Below are positions 1 through 10,088 of a stretch of 15,426 bases of DNA, piece after piece. Source of the DNA: Smittium mucronatum (lineage: Eukaryota > Kickxellomycota > Harpellomycetes > Harpellales > Legeriomycetaceae). Both the position numbers and the translations under genes were made by a program. Where the stretch lies: assembly GCA_001953115.1 (NCBI GenBank), contig LSSL01000711.1, positions 12,565 to 27,990 on the forward strand, read 5' to 3'. The notes under the pieces are model-generated. The model was not told the origin of the DNA and did not search any database. It saw only the letters and a list, made by a program, of their open reading frames with translations. How positions within the stretch are numbered: the stretch's first letter is position 1; every line of letters starts with the position of its first letter.

Positions 1-2214
1 GATGGTGGCTGAATAGATATTTTGCTGTTTTCATGGAGGTTAATGGGTTCTTCTTCAATATCCATATGATCCTTGATGGAAGATCGAAGCTTTTTAGGAG
101 CAGGTTCCTCAGAGGAGAAAATCTCTTCAGCTACAGGAGTATCTTTAGAGTCTTCTTCATTTTTAGGAAATGAAGAATGGGGAGATGTGGGGTTGGAGGT
201 CTGATTAATAGTTGGAGATCTACTGGGGGAATCCTGAACAGATTTTGAAGATTTGTGGTTGGATTCATTATTAATATCAACGTTTTGTTTTATTGGCCTG
301 GAGGCAGTTCCAGTATGCTTATAAGTACTGGTTACGGAGTAGAGAAGATTAGATTCGGGCTCGATGGAAACATTTGGATCTTTTTCAGAACCAATATTAG
401 AAGTTTCTGTGGGAGGATTTGAAGGGGCGGTAGAATTTCTGGTTCTTGAAGAGCTAGTTCTTTCAGAGCCTTTAGTAGAACGTTGTTGTCTATGGCGGCC
501 ATTTTTTACCGATTTTTTTACATGGTGCTCGTGGCTATTCGGAAGTTTAACAGTACGGCCGCTGTTGGTAGTATGAAAATAATGGTCTTTAGAATCGACC
601 TCCTGAGCTTTTTTTTGAGCAGAAAATTGAGTTTTATTGGGAAAGTTCTCTTTACTGTTACTATATTCAGGCAGTTGCTCATCTAGGTTATGGATAAGTT
701 TATCTTCAACGGATTTAACTGTTCTTGAATCAGGATTAGAATCGATTTGATCATCAATACGTTCATCTTCAGCCTCTGAATCATATTCAGGCCAGTCCCT
801 GGGGGTTTCTTCGTATTGAACAGATGGGGAATGGCCTACATGCCTCAAATATTCGAATATAATTTTAATTATTTCTTCTAAATAAGAAGGAGAGTTTAAA
901 TTTTCCATATTGCTCTTAGGAACGTCCAAAACGTATTCGGGTCCATAAAATTCATAGTAATCATTGAAAGGTAGGGTGCGGCTTATTTCTTGATCCAACA
1001 AAACAGAAGTCTCAAAGGCCCAAGTTCTTGCAACGTTTCTGATCGTGTACCCACCACCGCCCAAGGCTAATAAGGGGACATTGAAGGTTTTCATGAATTT
1101 GACGCAGTTGGAATGGCCTTTCATTGAAAGGTTGAAGCAGCCAAGTCTATCGCCAGATAGAGAATCAGTACCACATTGCATGACTACGGCACCAGGGCGA
1201 AAGTGTTCCATTACTTTTCGTAGAATAGGTTGGAAAATAGATTCATAAGTATCATCATCAATGCCATCACGTAAAGGAACGTTAATGGCATAATTTTTTC
1301 CTTTCCCTACACCGAAATCTCTGATATCACCGGTTCCAGGAAAGAAATCACCGAATTTGTGAAAAGAAACAGTCATGACTCTATCACTGCTATAAAAAGC
1401 TTCTTCGACACCATCACCATGGTGGACATCAATATCGAGATACAGAACGCGTTGATGATAGCGAAGTAGCTCCAAAATAGCCAAATTTATGTCGTTAACG
1501 TAACAAAAGCCGGAAGCTTCACTTTTTTTAGCGTGGTGTAGACCACCAGACCAATTGACAACAACATCGGAATGACCGTGATTTAATCTTTGAGCACCAG
1601 CTATACTGCCACCAGCAGAAATAGAACAAAATTCGAATATTCCATCAAAAGGGGGGCAATCCTCGCCAGGTAAATCTAAAGAAGGGAAAAGAAAGGTATA
1701 AAGTAAAAGAAAGAATGTACGAAACAAAGAAAAAGTACATCTTAGAGTGTGTAGATGTTCTTTCTCCGCGAACTCGGGGGATGCTCTTTTTAGGTATTCG
1801 ATGTAATCATTTGAATGAAATCTAGTCATTTGATTAGAGGTGGCAGGAATCGGTCTAATAACATCCATTTGTTTATCAAGCCCATAAGCTGTTATGAGGC
1901 TATGTGCCATTCGCATCCTAAAAGGCTTCATTGGATGGCCTATTTTTTTAAAAAATAAATAGATAAAATACAAAAACAAGAGTAAGCTAAAAAAAGGAAG
2001 TTGAATGACACATAAGGTATTTTATTAAGGTAACGAATGGAAAAAAGAAAAATACCATATCCATAGTTGTAGCTTCCAACCTGGTCTAAATTGAGATAAA
2101 ATGAAACAACAGATCAAGATGAAGAATAAAAAGAAAAAGAAAACAGTAGAGTTAGTAGTAAGGGAGAAGGAAGTTACCATCGTAATAGTAGGACACTCGT
2201 TTGTTATTCGGCAT
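1..2214 (-). CDS. RPD3: Class I histone deacetylase, Rpd3 subclass (3' end outside window)
   Basis: Zinc-dependent lysine deacetylase acting on histone tails in the nucleus, normally the catalytic subunit of Sin3-type corepressor complexes (family knowledge). Read on the minus strand, I place exons at 2214-2178, 2085-2056, 1939-1739 and 1675-1, giving at least 647 codons. The start is the ATG at 2214-2212, followed by [12 protein letters not shown]. Splicing restores the family motif [14 protein letters not shown]. Catalytic residues are all present: H136/H137 (GGLHHAKK), zinc ligands D172/H174 (DIDVHHGDG) and D260 (CGTDSLSGD), and Y299 (GGGGYTIRN). The core ends near Q376. NVARTW and SGDRLGCFN favour Rpd3 over Hos2. 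The tail from 377 is low-complexity, first acidic ([12 protein letters not shown]), then Ser/Thr/Lys-rich, with a possible nuclear localisation signal PAPKKLR near 617. The tail far exceeds yeast Rpd3 (433 aa) and resembles RpdA of filamentous ascomycetes. Identity is secure; exon edges are inferred from the protein alignment. Confidence 0.95.
1676..1738 (-). other. Intron 3 of the RPD3 gene (63 nt, stop-free, multiple of three)
   Basis: The donor is GTACTT and the acceptor TTCTTTAG after a pyrimidine-rich body. Splicing gives [16 protein letters not shown], matching the family's RFNVGEDCPVFDG. The unspliced sequence stays open and would add 21 mostly hydrophobic residues with no counterpart in relatives. 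Alignment therefore favours an intron. Confidence 0.8.
1940..2055 (-). other. Intron 2 of the RPD3 gene (116 nt, phase 1)
   Basis: The donor is GTATTT and the acceptor AATAG. The intron splits the glycine codon of YGYG|HPMKP, one of the best conserved motifs in class I deacetylases, so both edges are well fixed by the protein. The exon between introns 1 and 2 is only 30 nt. No CTAAC branch word is obvious. Confidence 0.85.
2086..2177 (-). other. Intron 1 of the RPD3 gene (92 nt, phase 1)
   Basis: The donor is GTAACT right after the YYYD codons and the acceptor is ATTTAG. The minus strand carries TACTAAC (plus-strand 2151-2157), the canonical yeast branch-site sequence. It lies unusually near the donor (about 20 nt) and far from the acceptor (over 60 nt). 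Removing the intron joins YYYD to DQVGSY in frame. Confidence 0.85.
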
Positions 2215-2274
2215 TATATACAGCACAGAGAGGGTATTGGAACATCAAGGCTGAATGAAGTATCAAAATCTAAA

Positions 2275-2287
2275 CTTTTATATATAA
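2275..2287 (-). promoter_or_regulatory. Candidate TATA element of RPD3
   Basis: The minus strand reads TTTTATATATAAAAG across this site, about 60-70 nt upstream of the RPD3 start codon. The position and sequence suit a TATA box with a short leader. The word is nearly palindromic, so orientation comes from the gene, and AT words of this kind do occur by chance. Confidence 0.35.
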
Positions 2288-2592
2288 AATCTAATTTTTG
2301 GACATTTCAGCTGATTACGAATAGTATGGAAGATGGCAGGCTTTCATATCTCAGCGATTCTCTGATAGGATTTAGCAAGGCATGGATGCTAATGGTCGAT
2401 TGGAGGAGACATAGCGCTTGTAGAAACAAAAGATTACTATTTGAGAGAATTTTGGAGCTACTTTTCCCAATTTAGGATTTGCCACCCGCAAGCTCACCTA
2501 TTGGCAGAATATATTTTCAAAGTAATTTTATTTCTACTGCTATTCAATTAATGAGCCAAAGGCAAACAGACCATTAAGTGAGGAATTGGCTT

Positions 2593-2642
2593 AAGGTCCC
2601 GGAGCTTTAAATTCTGCGTAAAAAAAAAAGGTCCCGGAGCTT
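2593..2642. repeat. 15-bp direct repeat, two copies 35 bp apart
   Basis: AAGGTCCCGGAGCTT occurs exactly at 2593-2607 and again at 2628-2642, separated by a T/A-rich spacer ending in a run of ten A. A second exact word, CCAAAGGCAAA, flanks the pair at 2556-2566 and 2726-2736. The GC-rich repeat stands out from its surroundings and lies about 380-430 nt upstream of the RPD3 start. This is consistent with paired binding sites for a transcription factor, but no factor is identified. Confidence 0.8.
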
Positions 2643-3340
2643 GGTTGATTTAATAATGAAATCTGGTAGCTCTAAAAATACAATCTCCATTGAGCTAGTA
2701 TGCAGTAAAAGTATTTCTAAAAAAACCAAAGGCAAAGTGTTCTCTTCAAAACGAAACACGAGCGTGATTCGATTATGAAGCCACTTGACATTTATAGTGT
2801 CTAAATGAATAATAGCGAAATTTGCTTAATGGGCTTTCTGTTTATCTATTCAAAACTTGAGTATATTCAGCTAGATAGGAGAGATATTTTCTTGTCGAGA
2901 ATGCTCTTCAAAAAGAATCTTTTAAAAGTTGTAATAAACATGAGTTCCCAAACTGCAAACTTTAGACCCGATAGTATAGGGATTAACTTGAGACTGAACA
3001 TATTCACAGTGTTCTGGAGCTCTTCAACAGATCCCAATTGGATTTGGGGTGTGGTATACATGAACTCAGCTCTTTATATGTTCTGCAAAAAAAGCAAAAA
3101 CAAATTTTTTGGGCACTTGACTGGTAAACCAGCAGTGAAACTAAATTGAGCTTACAAACTCGTATATTTTCATTGTTTTAAGCTAAAAATTTTGCTGTTA
3201 ACTTTTATTCATGGTATTGAGCAGTAATACATGACAATAAAACATCAGGATAAAAAAAACAAAAACCAGGCAATGTTGTCAAGACTTGTGATACAACATC
3301 AATAAGAACTTTTTTGTGCAATTTCACTTCTAATAGCAAC

Positions 3341-3350
3341 TTTCCGGAAA
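3341..3350. promoter_or_regulatory. Perfect 10-bp palindrome TTTCCGGAAA (HSE-like)
   Basis: The core TTCCGGAA fits the two-unit heat-shock element pattern TTCnnGAA. It lies within the divergent promoter region. There is no third unit at the expected spacing, so binding by heat-shock factor is only a possibility. Confidence 0.25.
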
Positions 3351-3495
3351 ATCCCCCGATTTTTTCCGACGGTCAACAACCCCTAAAGTTTAAACACCCC
3401 TAATTACTCGGTTTCTCTATTCCACCCCAGCCAACAATCGTTCCTGATTTGGAATAAACGATTTCTGCTGCTGAAAGCTTGAATTCCATTCGATA

Positions 3496-3503
3496 TTTGG
3501 CGC
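3496..3503 (+). promoter_or_regulatory. E2F/MBF-like word TTTGGCGC
   Basis: TTTGGCGC matches the E2F-type consensus TTTSSCGC and is followed by GTTGGCC, in one of the few GC-rich patches of this region. Such sites drive G1/S genes in many eukaryotes, but a single short match is weak evidence. Confidence 0.2.
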
Positions 3504-4147
3504 GTTGGCCCTTTTTCCTTAATTAGAATACTTTTTCCCGTATCTTTGATCAAAAAAACTCTTTCAACCAATAGTTTGCTAACTCAGTATCTAATTTAAT
3601 CTTCGTCTTTAAGCTTTCTGAAATGAGGGACGTAAAAGCCCTTTCTGCTCTGCTCTGCTCTTCTCCTCCGCTTCCAACTAATCGTTACTGATTTCTGGTT
3701 ATGTGATATATAGCCGTCAACGAGGGCTAATTCTATATCCTTTCGACCCTCTCCCCCAAATCACTCACCTGTATTAGCATTTTACTCTTTTCTATTCGAT
3801 GGCAAATAAATCACATCAATCTGTTAATTTGCATTTCCTTAAAAAATTACCATACATTGTAAAAAGCCCCTACTCTGGTCAAATATTAACCGCTGTTTTT
3901 TTTACTTTCCCGAAAAAGATAATTGAATGATTTCTATGAACGAATTCTGCAGTATAGAAAACACCTCACTTTTAATTCATCATAAAAAAAGAGAGTTAAT
4001 CTGAGTTCTTTGAAAAGACTATCCCCTATTATACTTTAAAGCTATTGGCGAAAGGGTCAGCAAAATGACCCGATATATTGGGTGGCAAGTAGGTAGCCCG
4101 GCCACTGGTTGGTATTCCGTTTTCCGTAAAAGTGATTGAGACGCGGT

Positions 4148-4154
4148 CCAATCA
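4148..4154 (+). promoter_or_regulatory. CCAAT box (CCAATCA)
   Basis: CCAATCA matches the HAP/NF-Y core and lies about 420 nt upstream of the CHY/RING start. It forms a 6-bp inverted repeat with TGATTG at 4133-4138, in a GC-richer patch at 4080-4170. A TATA-like TATATAT follows near 4324. Confidence 0.3.
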
Positions 4155-4571
4155 GCTCAATTGATCAGCCTTAGAGACAATTACTAGATGTTGGAACGAA
4201 TTTCAACTTCGAGAGGTTAAATTACAGCCTCATCTTTGTTATTGTCTATAATAAACCCGTTTCAGCCACGCAATGGCTCTATTGTGCTGACACATTATGA
4301 AATCTATCTTCTACCGTCCATGCTATATATTTATGTTCTCCGAAACCATATAATATCTCTTTAATTAAGCTGTTCTCTTTTCCTTCTATTAGAAATTATC
4401 TGTTTTTGTTTTATCTCTCCTTCGCTTTTGCTATTGATTTAGTTCTCCTTCATTTAAATTCTCTTGCACAAAGCTTCATATTCATTTGGTTACTATCTGT
4501 GCCATTCACTTCGCTGTGCTCCTTCGATATTCGACTGCAGCTTATACTTTTGACTGAAACCTCTCCCATCA

Positions 4572-5541
4572 ATGGTGGCTGTACAGGTTTCCGATGTCCT
4601 TTCGACTCAAATCGTAATTTTCCTCTTCAAATCATTCTCATTTTTGTTCTTATCTACAATTTTCTGTTTCAGATTTCGAGATATCCTTAATTATAATTTA
4701 TAAATATTTTGTTTCTTTTGTTATTATAATTTATTAGAAAAATTTTGAGCTCCCAACTGGTTGCTCCCATTATAACATTAGAGCGAAGATAAAGGCTCCT
4801 TGTTGCGGAAATTTCTATTGGTGCCGTCTATGCCACGATGAATCTGAAAATCATGAAATCAACCGCTTTGATGTATCTGAAATGCAATGCCAATTATGCC
4901 ACACTTTGCAACCCATCGGTCTTTATTGTGTTAGCTGTAATTCTGCTGTCGCCGATTACTACTGTGACATTTGCAAGCTTTTAACAAACAACTTTGAACA
5001 TATTCCTTCTTCCTCCGAAGATCCCGAACACAAAATTATTAGCAATGTTTACCATTGTGATAAATGTGGAATATGTAGAAAGGGTAAGCGCGAAGACTTT
5101 TTTCATTGCGATAATTGTTCAGCCTGTTTGTCCATCGACTTGTATGAAAATCACATTTGCATTGAGAATAATCTTCGCAGCAATTGTCCTATCTGCATGG
5201 AAAACTTATTTACTTCAACTGAAAATGTTGTTATATTAGCCTGTGGCCATCCCATCCACCAGCGATGTGCCAACGAGCTTGTATCTTTCAGTGATAGAAT
5301 GAATGAAACTATACCCACCTGTCCTCTTTGCCACAAGAGTATTATTGAACCCAGTATTCATAATGAGCTAATGGACAGAGTATTAGCTTCTCAACCTATG
5401 CCTGAGGAATACAAAAGCCATAAATCTCTTATTTTTTGCAACGACTGCAGAACTCGTTCCACCGTTCCATATCATTTCGTTTATCATAAATGCACAAATT
5501 GTGGTTCATATAACACTACTATAAGATCTCAACTCCATTAG
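4572..5541 (+). CDS. CHY/CTCHY/RING-H2 zinc-finger E3 ubiquitin ligase (Pirh2/RCHY1 family)
   Basis: Predicted to transfer ubiquitin from an E2 enzyme to substrate proteins; the human relative Pirh2 targets p53 (family knowledge), and the substrate here is unknown. Exon 2 (4738-5541) holds all recognised domains. These are a CHY finger from GCSHY at residue 22, a CTCHY domain (about 83-160: CDIC, YHCDKCGICR, FFHCDNCSAC), and a RING-H2 at 164-212. The RING ligands follow C-x2-C-x15-C-x-H-x2-H-x2-C-x17-C-x2-C. A C-terminal zinc ribbon follows (CNDC..CTNC, about 248-269). Exon 2 opens 24 nt before the CHY motif, just after a TAG in its frame, so an upstream exon is needed. I propose 4572-4613 (14 codons) spliced by a GTAATT..ATTAG intron at 4614-4737. 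This gives 281 aa, close to human 261. The insertion between CDIC and YHC is longer than in human. The family is certain; exon 1 is tentative. Confidence 0.9.
4614..4737 (+). other. Proposed intron of the CHY/RING gene (124 nt, phase 0)
   Basis: The donor is GTAATT after 14 codons, and the acceptor is TTATTAG directly before AAA AAT TTT GAG. The tract ending in TAG is strongly T/A-rich. An in-frame stop at 4551-4553 lies seven codons before the chosen ATG, limiting the N terminus. Other donors (for example at 4587) cannot be excluded. Confidence 0.5.
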
Positions 5542-5900
5542 ACCTCCCCTCAAATAGCTCATTTACTTTTATTTCTAATGACTGCGATAATGCTCCCCTT
5601 GGGTTTGACTTTTCTGATTTTTACAAGAGCTTTTTCGTTTTGAATTATTTCTTGTCAATTTTCGTGAGTTAATCTGTCTTCCTTGCCATTTCTGCTCTGA
5701 AATATATACAAAACTAACTTTCTTAAACTCCCCCTCCGCTATTTTCCTCCTGCCATATTACCAGTGTAATTACTCTGTTTTCACTCTACTGATTGTTATT
5801 AATTTTCGGTCTATAAGATGGTAACTTGCCATCTTGATCACTCACTAATAATATTTAAACAATGATATAGACTAGTTTTTATCTTATCCCCCATACTTCT
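5542..5900 (+). other. 3' flank of the CHY/RING gene and compositional transition
   Basis: There is no gene here. The first 250 nt are pyrimidine-rich with several C runs at about 35% GC. GC then falls stepwise by hand count: about 32% at 5761-5820, 27% at 5821-5880, 23% at 5941-6000, 20% at 6001-6060 and 17% at 6181-6240. Possible 3'-end signals are a TATATA-like word near 5703 and AATAAA at 5922-5927. Confidence 0.6.
5815..5835. repeat. Perfect 7-bp stem hairpin at the composition boundary
   Basis: AAGATGG, a 7-nt loop and CCATCTT form a perfect inverted repeat with three G-C pairs. It sits 274 nt after the stop codon, just where GC content begins to drop. It could be a 3'-end structure or a boundary-associated motif; its function is unknown. 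Confidence 0.5.
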
Positions 5901-7377
5901 ATTTTTCTCTTTGTAGTTTTTAATAAAAGAAAATTCTAACCACCATTTTGATTCGTTATAATTACAAAAAACCAAAACCTTTATATTCCCTATTAATAAT
6001 ATTTTCAAATTTAAACCCAGTTATGTTTAAAACAGAAATAGAATATAAAAGTTTGGTTTTTATTGTAATTTCTTGAACCATTGTGTTTTTAAACCGAGAA
6101 AAAAATATGTTACTAATTATAATTAAGCACGCAAATTCACCCACTCTCATTTTCTATAAAGTTGTTAGAGACGATAAAGAAATAAATATATATTCCTGAA
6201 CATATATTGTGGAGTTTTATTTAAAAGTAACATAATATTATTAGATACATTTTCTAATGTTTTTTTGCTGCCAACTTTTTGAAGAAACGTTTAATAAAAA
6301 TCCTTAACAAAAAATTCTTGAGATGAGTGGATTTTTATGAGTCATGCATATCCTAATTTATATTTATCTAGACAGCCTTTTTATTATATTTCATCTTTAT
6401 TAAATCCCTTTAAATTATCTCAGTTTAAAAGCTCTATATGAAAATTCTCATTAAATTTATTACTAATTTTAGGTTTTATCGCTCTTAATGAATAGCTTTT
6501 AAAAAATTAAATTGAAAATTTCCCACAATAATGAAAACATCTTGGATTATTTACTTTTAACTAAAAAATTAAAGAAACCTACCCACACCGAATTTATAAT
6601 TTTACAATCATCTAAAATTCTTGAAAAAAAAAAAACAAGTCGTAAATACATAATATAGTGATTTTATAAAGAGGAATATGTAATTAAAATTAAATAAGCC
6701 CTTGAAATACAAAATTCAATTATTTAATCCCGTAAACAATTCTTAAATTTGTTTTCTATAACTCTCCATTCAATCGAAGTCAAAAAAATATATTAAAATA
6801 TCAATTTTATAGAAAGGAATTGATCTTTTATAGAATATTTTTTTGTTGAAAATCTTTATTACTCTTGCTTTTTAATAAAGGTCTAATTTATACTTTTTTT
6901 AAAAAAATACAAGATTCTATCTGATATTTCTTTTATTCTTCATTTCCAACCCTTCATTGTGTTGAAGAGCAAATTATTCCAAATTCTGAAGTAAAATAAA
7001 CATCAATTACTCTATAAAACTCCAGCAATTGATTAAAAACACATAGAAAATTATTTTTATAACGTTTTTATGGAATATTTCACTATCATAAGCCGAAAAT
7101 AGAAATTAAAAATATTTAATATTTATAATAATATATTTGAGCATATTTGATCGTATGATTGAGCCCCGAACTCATTTTTTTCCCCAAAAAAGTTAATATA
7201 GTATGAGGATATCTAAAATAACTTGGATTATAAGCTTTTATAGTATTATTAATTTTGTTGCAGGATAAGTATTGTATATAAGATATCTATTATAATAATA
7301 CTCAAATAAAAATAGAAAAAATGTTTACGATTTGAAAGCTATTTGGGTTTTGCACTTATCTCATAATCATTTCAATT

Positions 7378-7401
7378 GCAATAGCAATAACAATAACAAT
7401 A
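7378..7401 (+). repeat. Hexamer microsatellite (RCAATA)x4
   Basis: Four consecutive 6-bp units read GCAATA, GCAATA, ACAATA, ACAATA. It is one of very few tandem repeats in the AT-rich block and is too short to suggest satellite DNA. Confidence 0.85.
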
Positions 7402-9032
7402 GAATATTTTTCTAAACCGAAGCAATATTATTTTGATATTAAAAATACAGATATATTTGCCAGTTTCAAGTAAAAAAAATACTAGAAATGGTATATGTAA
7501 TTTTTTTTTATTAATTTTAGATTCTTTTATTGTTTATTTCATTTTTATTTGGTATAAAAAAGTTTAAACTATAATTTCTTTTTTTATAATATATATATAA
7601 GAGGTTTTTTTTATATTCATTTTATTTTCTACGGTAATTTCCATATAAAAAATAAATAATATCCGATTTTAATATAAAAATCACCTTTAAATTTTCATTT
7701 TTGTAAAAAAAAAATTCAAGTTTTAAAAGTATGTTAATATGCAATCTGAAATAATTTTTTAAAGTTGATATTTAACTTTCACTTCCAAAAAATTTATATT
7801 TTAACTTGAAAATTCTTTTCTTTTTTACTATTAAAAATATTTACCAAACTTCTTTTGATATTATTTCTATTCATCAAAACTTCAAACGGTGTTTGTAATA
7901 ATAAGTGAATAATGGATAGTTTTTTATTTTAATGTTCAATTCGAATAGCCTATAACATATTAAATTTCTATTATATATTCCATGCTTAATTTTCTGCAAA
8001 TTAATGATTATACTAATTTTTTCTAGATTATGAAGTAAGCTCAGTTATATTCATTTCAAATGATATAAAAAACCCAAAATTTTAGCCCTTCGTTTTTTTT
8101 TTAGTAATTGACTCAGTTGGAAAAATATTGTTTTTTCAAGCCATTATTTAAAACTTATTTAAAAATCTAGCGTTCTAATAACATTTTTTTTAAGTATATG
8201 ATGGAATTTATGTATCAAACTACTCGAATATGTAAAATCATAATTTAAACATGTATTTTTAAATTTTTATTTAACGAAAATAATATATCGTTTAAAATAT
8301 AATTAATTGAGCGAAATATTATATGTTTGCTAATATAATTATTTGAACCCGCTTCTTTTTCTATCTTTAGTTTTTATATGCCATTATACAACTATATTTA
8401 AAATTTAATTGATTTTAAAAGATAATTTAAATACTTGTAGAAAATTAATAAAAAATTTAATAGTAAAATCTAATTATATTTGATTGAAAATAAAAAAATC
8501 AAATAAATTCTAGTCAATTTAGGTAAATATTGGTAAATTTTATATCAGATAAAGTTAAAAAGATTTTAAATGAAATTAGAATGTGTATAGAAAAATAACT
8601 AACATTGACCAATTAAATTTTTAAAAAATATGTAATTATCCATTTTTCAGATGAATCTATATACTAAAAATTCGCGCATTTCGAAAATCATCGTGCGGGT
8701 GGAAATTATTAAACAGCAACTTAAAATCTTGTTCTGAATGAAATTTATAGACTTTTTATTGTTATTTGATATTAAATTATAAATAAATTTATTATTCAGA
8801 TTCTTGAATATTTGAGAATTTTCGATCGAAAAATACTTTTAAGCAGTTTATATATATAATTTTTTGTGGTTAAAGAAGAAATTTTTTGCTTTAAAACTTA
8901 TAAATACGTGTAAATTTGAATCTTAAATATTCCTCATGCCACTTTTTCCATAAAAAAAAACACCCTTTTTTACTAAATATGATTTAAATCTTACCAATGA
9001 GCACTTGAATTAACTTTTGGATTTTAAAAATA

Positions 9033-9077
9033 AAATTTGATTCAAATTTAATTCATTCATCTAATTAAATCAAATTT
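9033..9077. repeat. Inverted repeat AAATTTGA/TCAAATTT with a third copy
   Basis: AAATTTGA (9033-9040) and TCAAATTT (9042-9049) form a palindrome around one central T. TCAAATTT recurs at 9070-9077. This may be chance in DNA of this composition. Confidence 0.6.
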
Positions 9078-9504
9078 CGTTAGATTTTATTTATAAACCT
9101 TGATAAAAATTCCAAAAAAATTATCTAGGAACACACCCATTAAAAAAATAAACATGCCGCAAAATTTTATTTTCTGCTTTTGAAATAAATTTTTTTAAAA
9201 AATAATGCTCTGAGAATTAAAATAGTAGATTTATTGGAAAAAATCACTAAGTTTTTCAGTAAGATAAAGATTTGTGATGTTATTGGCATCTTATATGTTA
9301 TGTTTAAATTGAATATCAAAAATTATTTTGAGCCATGGGGAAACTTTCCTAATTATAATACCTACTAAAATTATGTTTTCAAATATCTACGCATTCTTAG
9401 ATAACAAAATTAAAATTAAAACTATATTTAATGATTTCCACATTCTTATAAATATCAATTTTAATTATATAATTTTTTTTTAGTTAAAATTAGCATAATA
9501 GAAA

Positions 9505-9526
9505 CACTAATAAATTCACTAATAAA
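9505..9526 (+). repeat. Tandem pair of CACTAATAAA, 12-bp period
   Basis: CACTAATAAA occurs twice, separated by TT. A short direct duplication with no other visible significance. Confidence 0.8.
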
Positions 9527-10069
9527 AATCTGTGATTTTATGTAAAAATTAAAGTTTTTAATATTTTTCTGCGAACTATTGCTTTTCTATAAGTTGTTTT
9601 TTTAACCTGAGATTTTCAAAATATATCTTAATCAAGCGAATTTTTTTACTTCTTACGGGAAATTTATTCCGTAAATGTCATTATCAAGGAATATGGAAAT
9701 AAAAAGAATATCTTAACACTGATTTATTGATTTTTGAAGCAAAAAAATTAATTGATTATAACTAAAAAAGTTTATAACTATTTTTATCCGGAATAAAAAA
9801 AACTTGAAACCTCAAAAAAACTCACAATATAAAACTTGAAAATTTTGAAGAATTTTATTTGCATTCAGCTTTTTAAAAAATAATATAAAAATATTTGTAT
9901 TTTATATTTTTCTATGCTCTTTTCAAATAATAACAATTTATTTGTTGATTAAGTTAGATTAAACGATTTTAACAGAAGGTTCCGCATACTACAGATATCC
10001 AAAAAAGATTATATTGAACAAAAAAACTTACATAAATAGGCTAACTTCGCTGTGGAAAATTAAAAGCGC

Positions 10070-10088
10070 TGATTTTAGCATAAAATCA
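10070..10088. repeat. Hairpin TGATTTTA-GCA-TAAAATCA
   Basis: Perfect 8-bp arms around a 3-nt loop, in a slightly GC-richer patch. Confidence 0.7.

Larger units (their letters stand above)
2215..4571. promoter_or_regulatory. Divergent intergenic region between RPD3 and the CHY/RING gene
   Basis: This 2.36-kb region lies between two divergent genes and must hold both promoters and 5' leaders. I find no conserved protein in any frame. A stretch at 2805-3149 is open on the plus strand (114 codons), and 2867-3061 is open on the minus strand (64 codons). Neither translation resembles a family I know, and they overlap on opposite strands. From about 3300 to 4570 the plus strand is pyrimidine-rich, as in fungal leaders. 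A 22-codon upstream ORF begins near 3622. The composition matches the genes, not the AT-rich block to the right. Confidence 0.6.

Noticed and set aside
364..1248. Plus-strand ORFs of 67-70 codons at 364-576, 483-686 and 1045-1248
   Set aside because: All are antisense shadows of the continuous RPD3 exon 4 reading frame.
2101..2475. 124-codon plus-strand ORF starting [13 protein letters not shown]
   Set aside because: It lies antisense to RPD3 exon 1, intron 1 and the promoter, and is low-complexity with no recognisable domain. The minus-strand deacetylase explains the first part of it.
4406..4690. 94-codon hydrophobic ORF on the plus strand
   Set aside because: It spans the pyrimidine-rich leader, proposed exon 1 and part of the intron of the CHY/RING gene in another frame. 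Its hydrophobicity simply reflects T-rich codons.
4994..5336. ORFs of 81 codons (plus) and 61 codons (minus) inside the CHY/RING gene
   Set aside because: They are alternative-frame shadows of a well-conserved zinc-finger coding exon.
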